From: Lota lota
Lineage: Eukaryota; Chordata; Actinopteri; Gadiformes; Lotidae
Assembly: GCA_026745465.1 (NCBI GenBank)
Contig: JACYXH010000278.1
Span: 2,150,285-2,214,284 of the forward strand
DNA: 64,000 nt
Direction: 5' to 3'
In this document: in pieces, positions 36,727 through 47,309 of the stretch
How the letters are laid out: each line of letters opens with the position of its first letter
Position numbering within the stretch: the first letter of the stretch is position 1
Notes under the pieces: model-generated
Seen by the model: the letters and a program-made list of their open reading frames with translations, nothing else
What the model was told of the DNA's origin: nothing
Databases searched by the model: none
Translations under genes and position numbers: made by a program

Positions 36727-39363
36727 GTAGCTACAAACTTTGAATGAACACCCACACTGTTTGCTCATCCTCCTGCATGTAATTGAAAACAAAAAAATCT
36801 AAGTTTTCATTGAAAGAGTAGCAAACTCTTAAGAAAGCTGCTTTGAAATGTTGACTTTTACGGAGTACCACATTTCTTACTCTTTAAGTAAAGGAAATTC
36901 CCATTTAACCTCAGTCTGGTCCTTCATCCAGAAAGTGAATTAAAGTGTATTCAGTATGGATAGCCTCATATAATGATTAATGATCTGTCATGATAACACA
37001 AACAAAGTTAAATAGCTGCTTAAAAAATGCAAGTCAATTTAATTTCAACTATCACAAAGCATTTCAACTCTGACTTTGCATAGTTTGCAAATACATTTAT
37101 TTCATACTTCTTTTTCACTTTCAGATATTGTTGTTCCACCCATCCGAGAAGGGCAGGAAAAGGTGCTAGGCTTGCGGACACATTTCTGAGAGCAGACACA
37201 TCTCGACAGAAGCTGCTGGAGGACTATTATAACCGATGGGTGCGGCTCTCACCTCACATGGTGGGCCACAGCAAAGCCAATGTAGCCAAAGTGATTGGAG
37301 ACCTGATAAGAGCTGGCCACACCTCCACGCCCCCTGAATCCTGCCTTTCTTTCCGGGGTGATTTCTTACAGGTGATTTTTTATTTTCAGTTAAGAATATA
37401 GGGCTTGTACATCAGAATGCATCATGAGTTTTTTTGTTAGCGATATTCCGCCATTTTGTGAGGATTTGAGAGAGTTGTAGTGATGTAAAATCCTAAATAA
37501 ATGTCAATATACCATAACCTAGGCTAATGAAAACTTTGTTTTGCCATTTCTTGCATGTGAATCGCTTTGGCAGTTTCAAACACACCAATGTCGGACGATA
37601 ATGACAAATAATTTCACGATAAATGATCAAACAATGACCAAAACTTTGTTACTATCAATAACAATCCTATCCTCCTATACTTCCGAAATGAAGTCATTGC
37701 AATATGACGTCACAATGTACAAGCCCTATTGCAATGTGTGTCCGAAACACAAAGACATCTGCATGTCAAAGCAGATGCAAAGCTGTCGGTTTGAAACAGG
37801 GCTAAACAAAACTAAAGGTGACTTATTTTGAAAACAGTGATTTTACATGCATTTTCAGAACCTGTCAATAGTGGATCGGAATCAACTACCTACCATTTAC
37901 AACTTCTCATTCTTATAACCACACTGTACATTACCTTACTTAATAATGTTAACAATAAATCTATCCTCCATTTAACCACCTGCCTCCAGGTGGGTAGCAC
38001 CTATGAGGAGCACAAGATCGGCTCTCCAGACTGCTTCGACATCCTAGTCCCACTGAGAGTCCCCAATGGACTGAAGCTACAGCCCAGAGTCATCTGGGGG
38101 GTGGAGAGGGGAGAGGCGGCAGAGGAACGTAAAGACCAGAGAGAAAAGGATGCCGATAGGGGTGAAGAGGAAACCAAAGGAGGATTGAAACTTGCATGCT
38201 CAGTCCAGAGAAAGAAAAATGACAAGAAGAAAAAAGACAAGAGGCCCAAGAGCAGGCATGATATACGAGAGGATGATCACCAGAAGAATGCCCCAAAGAG
38301 GGAGTATGAAGACGTGGACAGGGAAGAGGGGGACATTTTGAGGGCGTTGAATACTGTCGAGAAGGACACGTCCAGTCCCGTTCCTAAAGGCTGCCTGGAA
38401 GTGCCCCTACATGAAGAATGGGTACGCAGACACCCATCTTTTGCCGACACCTTCCTGCGGCCTTGCCCCCAGGAATCCCCATCTGGTCGAGGTGAAAAGG
38501 GGAGTAAAGTCTACATGATAATATCGGCTTCAGTTCTCCGCTGGTTCTTTCACACAATGCAGCGCTGCTTAGCCACTGTGCGCTATTCACATGAGCAACG
38601 TTGCAGACTTAGTATCACGCTGTCCAACGAATGTGTGCAGCTGCACCTTACTCAACAGCCAGACTACATCTGCTGCCATATTTCCACGGTCGTGCGCATG
38701 GTCCCTGTCTTTCTACTTGGCAACGGTGTCTACCTTGTCCCAACAGACACTACGTCGCTTTCGGTGAAACATTGTAACCGGAAAGACCTGTGGACTCTTT
38801 GTTTCCCTCACCACGAGCAGAGGCTGCTGAGGTGGAAAAGGAGTCAGGTCCCCCGAAGCTCCTGCCATCTCAAGTGCCTCCAGCTGGTCAAGGCAATCCG
38901 GGACCTTGGTGGCCAGGCTCTAGATATCCAGGGGGCAAAGGCATGGGGAACGGTGCTCTCCTCTTATGTCCTGAAGACAGCCTGGATGCGGTTGCTCCTG
39001 AGAATCCCTGCAGAGGCTTGGGCGGAGCACCACCTGGTGGCACGAGTAGAGGACCTGATTCAGTGCCTCACAGAGGCCCTTGAGAAACGATCCATTGCTC
39101 ATCTGTTTCTGGGAGGCGAGGGTACGAACAGCCTCATGTCCGAACCCATGGTGTTCTCTAAATTGGCGAAGGAAACTGTGGAAGTTGGTCAAAGGGCTAC
39201 AGGCGGAAACCTTTGGGCAGGGATCCCACCTGTGCATTTAAATATGGTGTCAGGACGTCTGGCTTACACGTGGACACACCTCCACAGACTGATCCGTCTG
39301 ACTCGACCTCCGAGGAGATTTGCCGAACTTGGAGGGCCAGGACACAGACACATTTGGAAGTGA
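36494..39363 (+). CDS. itpripl2: ITPRIP-like 2 membrane protein, three coding exons
   Basis: Coding exons are 36494-36726, 37125-37371 and 37990-39363, all with GT/AG borders. The reading frame is continuous across both joins (phases 2 and 0) and gives 617 residues. The start was chosen because MIRVYTCNLRVFWPL aligns with the start of human ITPRIPL2 as I recall it (NLRVFWPL). Two hydrophobic segments are near residues 9-27 and 58-77. Conserved blocks follow: LSPHMVGHSKANVAKVIGDL, FRGDFLQVGSTYEEHKIGSP, DCFDILVPLRVP, LRWFFHTMQRCLATVRYS, CHLKCLQLVKAIRDLG and LSSYVLKTAW. The family has a Mab-21/nucleotidyltransferase-like fold and is related to ITPRIP, which binds IP3 receptors. The biochemical role of ITPRIPL2 is poorly known. 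A Lys/Glu/Asp-rich insert (about residues 198-294) makes it longer than the human protein (about 535). No breaks are seen. Confidence 0.92.
37125..37371 (+). other. itpripl2: itpripl2 coding exon 2
   Basis: The acceptor is CACTTTCAG|ATATTG and the donor is CTTACAG|GTGATT. It encodes residues 78-160, including the SPHMVGHSKAN block and FRGDFLQ. It was recognised from conservation and splice borders. Confidence 0.88.
37990..39363 (+). other. itpripl2: itpripl2 coding exon 3
   Basis: The acceptor is CTGCCTCCAG|GTGGGT. Residues 161-617 hold most of the Mab-21-like region and the charged insert. Translation continues upstream to 37828 without a stop, but that part is intron: it has no family similarity. 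Confidence 0.9.
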
Positions 39364-40140
39364 ACAAAAACAAAGACAAAGACAAAGACAACCCTAACAA
39401 AGTGATATGATATATAGGATGCAGGTAAAAATATAACCATAACCCTGTGTTTGTGTGTATAAATATATATATATATATCATCAGATTGCCATCATGATAC
39501 ATATAATTACTCATGAGTTGACATTTCACACGCATTCCTCTGAGGGCATGCTGCTGGCTGCCATGAAGACAGTGATGTCATATTTACTCTAGTGTCAGGT
39601 GCCCAGTTGATTTTTGCAAAATAAACGCACAGTTCCATGTGGATGTAAATGTGTCTGTTCTCTCTGCACTACCTTCTCTTTTGAACATGAAGTTACCTTC
39701 ATTGTTTCCAGTATGTGTCACAGCTTATGTCAAGGGATACAGAGATACTATACCATATACAAGGTTATCAGTTTATCCTTCGGGGACAGCCTACATAATG
39801 TTGATTTCAAATGGCAACACAAAACAGTACACATGTAAAACATAGAAACTTAGACACATATAGACATATATCAATAGACACATATCTCATTCACATTGTA
39901 CAAATATGGACACATTGAATCATGATGATACACTATGAAACGCAAGGCATGCTAAACATAAATAGATGAAAAAATATATAAACGGATTGTTTGTGATATT
40001 AATAATACAGTTGTTTATAGTCAAAGATTGTAATTGTATGTGAATATGTATATATTGTATGTTTTTTATTATTTAAAAAGAGTTTTTCCTTTTACAAGGG
40101 TTTTCTCAGCTAAAAATAAAAGCATACTGATGAGGTCATG
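39364..40140 (+). other. itpripl2 3' UTR with candidate poly(A) signals
   Basis: AATAAA occurs at 39620-39625 and again near 40116. A short TA tract is at about 39462-39478. The first signal would give a 3' UTR of about 0.28 kb, the second about 0.77 kb. Confidence 0.5.
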
Positions 40141-40149
40141 GTGTATTTG

Positions 40150-40330
40150 GCTAATCCATAAATCAGTGTCATGACATTAGGTATCAACAGTTCTTATAGA
40201 ACAATTTATTATATGGTTCTTAATGATGCCATCGGAGAACCTTTTTGAGTTACACAGAGAACCGGCTACTCAAAAGTTCTTTAAATAACTTTTTAATATA
40301 TGGTTCTTCAAATAATCAAGATAAGGTTGA
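40150..40330. repeat. Diverged MITE-like repeat with GGTTCTT words
   Basis: ATGGTTCTTAATGATGCC, GGAGAACCTTTTTGAG and AATATATGGTTCTTCAAATA resemble a common fish MITE built of AGAACC/GGTTCT pairs. The ends are unclear. Confidence 0.4.
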
Positions 40331-40732
40331 AAAACATTTATCACTGCAAAAGGGACAGAACTACAAGGTAACCCCAAAATCAGTAAAAAACTTTTACCAG
40401 AACTTATTTGTACGAAAGTATGCTTACAGAGATAACCTCAGAGATAATCACAGATATCAGCAGAGTTCATAAGGAGTAACAGACAAAGCAAACCACAATA
40501 AATATGCACTTGCCCGGACAATTAAACAGTGGACCCACGTTGTACATTTTAAAGGTTTGTAAAGCATGTAAAACATTTTGTAAAAATAACAAACCCCTCT
40601 AAAGAGACAGCATGACAGTGTCTCATCAACACATCAGCTGAGGCCGGTAAGAAAGCATTGACCCCTCATAGGCTTTTGTATTCCCTCCGCCCTATCACAC
40701 ACACACAAACGCACGCATGCACACTGATCCTA
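40331..40732. other. No recognisable feature
   Basis: This is spacer. A short CA-rich patch lies near 40698-40720. Confidence 0.4.
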
Positions 40733-41612
40733 TGACTAACGCTAACCATATTATTAACACTAACCCTATTACTAACACTATTACACTGACCCTAATACTA
40801 ACACTAACCCTAATTTTAACACTAACCCTATTACTAACGCTAACCCTATTATTAACACTAACCCTATTACTAACACTATTACACTGACCCTAATACTAAC
40901 ACTAACCCTATTACCAACACTAACCCTTTTACTAATGCTAACCCTATTACTAACACTATTACACTGACCCTAATACTAACACTAACCCTATTACCAACAC
41001 TCACCCTATTACTAATGCTAACCCTATTACTAACACTATTACACTGGCCCTAATACTAACACTAACCCTATTACCAACACTAACCCTATTACTAACAGTA
41101 ACCCTATTATTAGTTCTAACCCTATTACTACCAGTATCATTATTACACTAACCCTATTACTAACACTAACCCTACTACACTAACCCTTACACCAACCCTA
41201 ACCCTAATACCAACACTAACCCTGTTACTAACACTTACCCTGTTACCAACACTAACCCTAATTCGAACACTAACCTTATCACTAACACTTTTACACTGAC
41301 CCTTATACTAACACTAACCTTAATTCTAACACTAACCCTATAGTAACATTAACCCTATTACAAACACTAACCCTATTACCAAAACTAACCCTACTACACT
41401 AACCCTACTACACTAACCCTTTTACTAACCCTATTCCTATTACTAAAATAACCCTATTACTAACACTAACCCTATTACTAACACTAACCCTATTTCTAAC
41501 ACTAACTCTATTAATCACACTAACCCTATTACTAACACTAACCCTAATTTTAATACTAAACCTATTACCAACACTAAACCTATTACTAACACTAACCCTA
41601 GGACTAACTAAA
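40733..41612. repeat. 18-bp-unit minisatellite with CTAACCC words, about 880 bp
   Basis: The core unit is CTAACCCTATTACTAACA, with many variants (ATACTAA, CTAATACC, ATTACACTGACC) and longer higher-order blocks of about 100 bp (compare 40770, 40870, 40950 and 41030). The CTAACCC word resembles the vertebrate telomere repeat CCCTAA but is separated by ATTACTAACA, so it is not a true telomere tract. Frames rich in Ser-Asn-Arg-Val on the minus strand are artefacts. Confidence 0.93.
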
Positions 41613-42171
41613 GTAGTCAAAAATATACTTCTTTATTATTTGAAGTATATTCATCAGAAATATATGAATATAAAATATACATTATTTCACTTTCATGCAG
41701 TATATTTGTATGCATGTTATTTTATTAGTTATTAAGTACAACTTTAGTGTACATGCTACCTGATAAGACTCCATTCAAGTCAACTTCCTTAAGCCCTCTA
41801 TTTTATAATTCGGTGTTTAACTGGAATTCTTCCCTTAACAAATTCAGAAATACATGAATTGGGTATGACTGTATATGCTTAAGTGGATTAAATTAGCTTC
41901 ATGAGCACCTGATGTCCCATTATACAACATACATTATGCCTGCTCAGGGCAAGTGCAAGTTTTGTGTGTTCCCAGGTTATGGTGTGTTCAAACCTATACT
42001 GGGCAGCCAGATTGTCTCCCATGATGACAATCATTCGTGGGAGAAAAATCGAACATTGAAAACTACAGACACCTACATGTGTAGAGACATAAATACTGTA
42101 AACGATAGGAATACACTTCTGCAAACATGGATGAGGTGGCATGGAGTGAAGAAGATACAGAGAGAGAGAGG

Positions 42172-42209
<38 letters not shown>

Positions 42210-42730
42210 TGGGTGGGGTTGAAGAGGGAAAGAATGGGAGACGGAATAGATGTGTGAAAGAGAGTGGGGAGATCATGCTGTCATTTATTTAAAGGGAGAC
42301 CACGAGATGAGAAAGAAAAGCCTGATCAAGGAAAGATGGATCTTTGTGGAATGAAAGTGATAGGATGCTGGGGGAAGCATGGTTGAGTGTGTTACCATAA
42401 GAGTAGAGAGGTGAGCACTGGAAAACAGGAGAAAGGGACACACAGGTCCAAACACAGTATAAGCTGTAGACTGAATCTGCTATAGACTGCGCTCTACTTT
42501 CTGGGCAGATAGATGGTTTACGTCTCGCTCTCTTCTGCTGACACCTGTTGTTGTGCAGAGAACAGCCGCAACAATCCTTTTGGCTTCTCTTCTTTTCTTC
42601 TCTTCCTCATCTGTATATTATATTTAAATGTTGTAGTTTCTCCATGCTGTTCTTCCTGTGTGTTTTCCCCCTTAATTTTTTCTTAAAGGTCATTCCATGG
42701 TGTGAAGAAGTAAAGTCATGCTTTGTCTTC
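41613..42730. other. No gene; (GA)n tract at 42157-42209
   Basis: A GA-rich microsatellite and AT-rich spacer. The 126-codon open stretch 41912-42292 runs through the GA tract (Arg-Glu repeats) and is not credible. Confidence 0.5.
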
Positions 42731-44309
42731 ACTGCTCAAAAAAATAAAGGGAACACTTAAACAACACAATGTAACTCCAAGTCAATCACACTTCTGTGAA
42801 ATCAAACTGTCCACTTAGGAAGCAACACTGATTGACAATAAATTTCACATGCTGTTGTGCAAATGGAATAGACAACAAGTGGAAATTATAGGCAATTAGC
42901 AAGACACCCCCAATAAAGGAGTGGTTCTGCAGGTGGTGACCACAGACCACTTCTCAGTTCCTATGCTTCCTGGCTGATGTTTGGGTCACTTTTGAATGCT
43001 GGCGGTGCTTTCACTCTAGTGGTAGCATGAGACGGAGTCTACAACCCACACAAGTGGCTCAGGTAGTGCAGCTCATCCAGGATGGCACATCAATGCGAGC
43101 TGTGGCAAGAAGGTTTGCTGTGTCTGTCAGCGTAGTGTCCAGAGCATGGAGGCGCTACCAGGAGACAGGCCAGTACATCAGGAGACGTGGAGGAGGCCGT
43201 AGGAGGGCAACAACCCAGCAGCAGGACCGCTACCTCCGCCTTTGTGCAAGGAGGAGCAGTAGGAGCACTGCCAGAGCCCTGCAAAATGACCTCCAGCAGG
43301 CCACAAATGTGCATGTGTCTGCTCAAACGGTCAGAAACAGACTCCATGAGGGTGGTATGAGGGCCCGACGTCCACAGGTGGGGGTTGTGCTTACAGCCCA
43401 ACACCGTGCAGGACGTTTGGCATTTGCCAGAGAACACCAAGATTGGCAAATTCGCCACTGGCGCCCTGTGCTCTTCACAGATGAAAGCAGGTTCACACTG
43501 AGCACATGTGACAGACGTGACAGAGTCTGGAGACGCCGTGGAGAACGTTCTGCTGCCTGCAACATCCTCCAGCATGACCGGTTTGGCGGTGGGTCAGTCA
43601 TGGTGTGGGGTGGCATTTCTTTGGGGGGCCGCACAGCCCTCCATGTGCTCGCCAGAGGTAGCCTGACTGCCATTAGGTACCGAGATGAGATCCTCAGACC
43701 CCTTGTGAGACCATATGCTGGTGCGGTTGGCCCTGGGTTCCTCCTAATGCAAGACAATGCTAGACCTCATGTGGCTGGAGTGTGTCAGCAGTTCCTGCAA
43801 GAGGAAGGCATTGATGCTATGGACTGGCCCGCCCATTCCCCAGACCTGAATCAAATTGAGCACATCTGGGACATCATGTCTCGCTCCATCCACCAACGCC
43901 ACGTTGCACCACAGACTATCCAGGAGTTGGCGGATGCTTTAGTCCAGGTCTGGGAGGAGATCCCTCAGGAGACCATCTGCCATCTCATCAGGAGCATGCC
44001 CAGGCGTTGTAGGGAGGTCATACAGGCACGTGGAGGCCACACACACTACTGAGCCTCATTTTGACTTGTTTTAAGGACATTACATCAAAGTTGGATCAGC
44101 CTGTAGTGTGGTTTTCCACTTTAATTTTGAGTGTGACTCCAAATCCAGACCTCCATGGGTTGATAAATTTGATTTCCATTGATAATTTTTGTGTGATTTT
44201 GTTGTCAGCACATTCAACTATGTAAAGAAAAAAGTTTTTAATGAGATTATTTCATTCATTCAGATCTAGGATGTGTTATTTTAGTGTTCCCTTTATTTTT
44301 TTGAGCAGT
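42731..44309 (+). mobile_element. Tc1-like DNA transposon, whole-looking
   Basis: The ends ACTGCTCAAAAAAATAAAGG (42731) and its reverse complement ending 44309 form TIRs of about 28 bp that match almost perfectly. The element is about 1.58 kb with one open transposase frame. A TA lies just outside the right end (TTATA), while the left flank reads TTC, so the exact TA target pair is not clean. The sequence is close to a family I know as widespread and very similar across unrelated fishes, which suggests recent activity or transfer. Confidence 0.9.
43027..44052 (+). CDS. Tc1-like transposase, 341 residues, DD34E
   Basis: This is a full-length open frame. Residues about 1-110 form the bipartite helix-turn-helix region ([30 protein letters not shown]) that binds the TIRs. 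A basic stretch ([11 protein letters not shown], about 50-60) resembles the GRPR-like linker/nuclear signal. The catalytic triad fits D152 (FTDESRF), D243 (MQDNARPH) and E278 (IEHIWD) with 34 residues between the last two, the Tc1 pattern. Such enzymes cut the element out and insert it at TA. The usually conserved Pro in SPDLNPIE is Gln here (residue 276), which may lower activity. Length is normal for the family and no stop or frame change is seen. Confidence 0.92.
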   Translation: MRRSLQPTQVAQVVQLIQDGTSMRAVARRFAVSVSVVSRAWRRYQETGQYIRRRGGGRRRATTQQQDRYLRLCARRSSRSTARALQNDLQQATNVHVSAQTVRNRLHEGGMRARRPQVGVVLTAQHRAGRLAFAREHQDWQIRHWRPVLFTDESRFTLSTCDRRDRVWRRRGERSAACNILQHDRFGGGSVMVWGGISLGGRTALHVLARGSLTAIRYRDEILRPLVRPYAGAVGPGFLLMQDNARPHVAGVCQQFLQEEGIDAMDWPAHSPDLNQIEHIWDIMSRSIHQRHVAPQTIQELADALVQVWEEIPQETICHLIRSMPRRCREVIQARGGHTHY

Positions 44310-46441
44310 TTATATTCTTTTGTGTGTGTGTGGATGCTAAGGTTATTGTAAGTAATGTCAACATGTGGCTACATCACATACCTGCTGTAATCCATTTTTT
44401 AAGCTCTATGTACTGTTTTCATCTGTTGCATGTCTCATCATCACCACATTGCTGAAATGTTCCATTCATTGTCATCATTTGCATTTTAATTATAACTATA
44501 ACATAATGCAAGGCCTCAGCACTTAATGCCTTAATTGCAATATGGCTGGAAAAGAAAACAAAGACGATTGTATCTTTAATTGTGTAGTATGTAGGTCTTT
44601 GGTGAAAAAGCTAATGTATGGTTATATCTTACATCTTTGTTTCGTGCATGTGTTTCAAGGATATTCTATTTATGTATGTGTGTGTCTAGTGCCATGCATG
44701 ATTGCATGTACTGCTCTGCTTGCTGGGAATTCTCAGTAGACAACTTGTATTATTCTGTGATGTATCTGCTAACACCTCTACCAGTCTCCCGCCTTTCTGC
44801 TGTACTCTTCATATCTCTGTCTCTCACTCCCTGTCATCCCCCATCACTTGCTAATGTCATTCTGCCTTGACCCTGTCTTTTCGCCCACCTCCCTCACTCT
44901 GAGCATATTTTAGTTCTATCTATTTCTCTGTTATCTCTCTATCTGTCTTTAGCTCTGACTGCATTAGTTCTGGCAGGGCAGGGCGTGGAAGCCACTCCTG
45001 TTGCTATGGCTACAGCCACAGCTAATTGCTAGAGCAACATCATGGCTAAGGTCGGGGGTGGGGCATAAAGAGTGTGAGGCGCAATGGAGAGGGATGCTTG
45101 GTGGGAGTAGAGTAGAGAAATTTAGAGGATAATAACACAAACAAACACATACAAAGGTTCTCCATCTATTATGTCCCCTTGGTGCAACGCATGGACAGAC
45201 AGATAAACACGTTAAACTTGAACCAACACCCAAGTCGTAGAAGTATATTATAATGTTTACTTTGGGTCGTCACATCAAATAGGTCCATTGCATGAAACTG
45301 AAACATAAGTATCCAAGGCTTCATAATGTAACTGTTAAACACACATTCACATATAAAATGCAAATAAGTTTACAATAAAGCAAAAACAGTATTATCAACC
45401 AAACAGTAAAGCTTTAAGGGTTTACCTGAACAAAATAACAAACAGAATAAACCCAATCAAAGCTTAGTCATTTGTAGGTGACAAGATGACAACTATAACC
45501 TGGGATATACAGTATGAAAACTGTCCCTGAGCTTGGCCAATGTAAAGAACATTAGTTGATTGAATACCTGTAATAGTATATGAAGAATTCTGAACTGAAC
45601 TGAAATAAATAACATGATGCAACCATCAATCTCTTTAGGTTGTTGTTTAATAAATGTGGGTTTAGGAATATAAAGCTATACAGCTTGCTCTCATGAATTT
45701 GATTGATCATCATTGTCAGGCTATTAGAAAAACAGGTAAAAGTGTCTAAATGTATGTTTTCCCTTGTCATCCACGTGTCCATTATAATCAGCCTTAGTCT
45801 TGGTTTCTAACTGAATGAAGATGTGAATGGTAGGTTTCTTAGGTCTGAGCGAGGTCACAGTTCTAGACAGACTTTTGAATGCCTAGTTTGAAAACTGAAA
45901 TATTGCCATCTCTCAAATTCGACAGGATTGTGAAAGAAATTGTTTTCATCAAGGCATTTAACAACAAATTCAACAAAAAAATGATATCTACTGAAATGGA
46001 AAATTTGCAATTCTAAGTTCACGATAACCAAACCAACAATGGAGATATGCTGATTGGCTAAAATACTGTAAAACCTACTATGATGGGGTGGAGCGTGCAG
46101 GGAACATAACGCACACACACACAAACAAAGGGCTCCAGTTTACATTAATCGTATTTATCACAAGAAATAATATAACCCAAATGATATGATTTGGGGTTTG
46201 GGGCTTTCCCTGTCTACCACACCATGCCCTAATCTCAGTCTTATCCTCTAAAACCTATAATTAGTACAAATCAACTACACAACATTTCGTGATTATCAGC
46301 CCTATTAAAACTGTTCGACTGAGCGGCAAGAGTCTGTATAGGCAGAAGAGCACTTAACCGGGAGCGTTGGAGGGAGGAGCCGTGAACTGTAGAGGTCCGG
46401 AAACAGAGCACTTCCACTCGCACCGCTCGCTGTCAATGTTC
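44310..46441. other. No gene recognised
   Basis: About 2.1 kb of spacer with a CT-rich patch (44800-44950). Scattered open stretches of 60-90 codons on both strands show no recognised domain. Confidence 0.45.
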
Positions 46442-47298
46442 ACTCAAAGTGTCTTGTGCCTTCTCATCTCCAACAACTCTCATAATCCCAAGGTCCTATT
46501 CATTACCATTAACTCTGCTATCTGTCCCGCCCCCAGTACCGGCATGTGTCCCCAAATAATTTTTTGAATTATTTATTAGCAAAGTTGAGGACATTAAGAT
46601 GAACATTACCCACTCCATCCGTGACCTAGCCATCTAACTTGTCTGTACATCTGACCTGGACTGTTTCCAACCGATCACGCTGCTCTCCCTCATAGAAGTA
46701 GTTTCTTCCATGAAATCTGCAACTTGCCCCCTTGACACTGTCCCCACTGCTCTCCTGAAGGATGTCTTTGACATAGCCGGTCCCAGCATCCTCTCCATAA
46801 TCAACAGTTCTCTGGCTACTGGTTCCATTCCAGTCTGCTTTAAGCACACAGTGGTCCAGCCGCTTCTTAAAAAACCTAGTAACTACAGACCAATCTTTAA
46901 ACTCCCATTCCTGTCAAAGGTTCTTGAAAAGGTTATTCTCCGTCAATTGCTGCCCTACTTACACCAAAAGAACATCTTACAACAATTTCAGTCGGGTTTC
47001 AGGGCTTACCATAACACAGAATCTGCCTTGCTGAAAGTGTCCAATGACCTGCTCCTCTCTATCGACTCCAGTGACTGTGCCGCCCTGATTCTCCTTGACC
47101 TCAGCGCAGCATTTGATACAGTAGATCACAAAATACTAACTGACCGTCTCCAGTGCGGGGTTGGTGGCACTGACATGGTTCACATCATACCTCAGCAATA
47201 GAAGATTCTCTGTTAACATAGGCAATTTTTCCTCTACCCCAGCTAGTCTCTCCTGCGGGGTCCCATAGGGTTCCATCCTAGGTCTCGTTCTGTTCTCA
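46442..47298 (+). mobile_element. LINE fragment (L2/CR1-type reverse transcriptase)
   Basis: It begins in the linker upstream of reverse transcriptase (NNSHNPKVLFITINS, about 46470) and runs through the early reverse-transcriptase motifs to CGVP.GSILG near 47290. There it stops abruptly at unrelated LTR-element sequence. It has no 5' end and no 3' tail. Confidence 0.8.
46710..47201 (+). pseudogene. LINE reverse transcriptase N-terminal half
   Basis: The 163-codon open stretch reads CPLDTVPTALLKDVF, VVQPLLKKPSNYRPI, LPFLSKVLEKVILRQLLPYL, FQSGFRAYHNTESALLKVSN and ALILLDLSAAFDTVDHKIL. These are the fingers and palm motif A (LDLSAAFDTVDH) of L2/CR1-type LINE enzymes that copy RNA at the nicked target. 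The frame is lost after TDRLQ. Further reverse-transcriptase sequence continues in another frame to about 47290 with a stop inside CGVP.GSILG. The YADD box and the remainder are missing. It is dead. The ATG is not native. Confidence 0.75.
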
Positions 47299-47309
47299 AC
47301 CCCCAGTCC

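Noticed and set aside
37828-37989. Extension of the last itpripl2 exon upstream to an ATG
   Set aside because: This part has no family similarity and lies before a clear acceptor (CTGCCTCCAG). The protein continues instead from the exon at 37125-37371.
40733-41612. True interstitial telomere array
   Set aside because: The units are CTAACCCTATTACTAACA, not consecutive CCCTAA.
41408-41620. Ser-Asn-Arg-Val repeat protein
   Set aside because: It is the 18-bp minisatellite read in frame, not a gene.
42073-42292. Arg/Glu-rich or Leu/Ser-rich protein
   Set aside because: It is the GA microsatellite and its complement in frame.
43090-43757. Minus-strand open frames of 144-161 codons
   Set aside because: They are antisense shadows of the Tc1 transposase.
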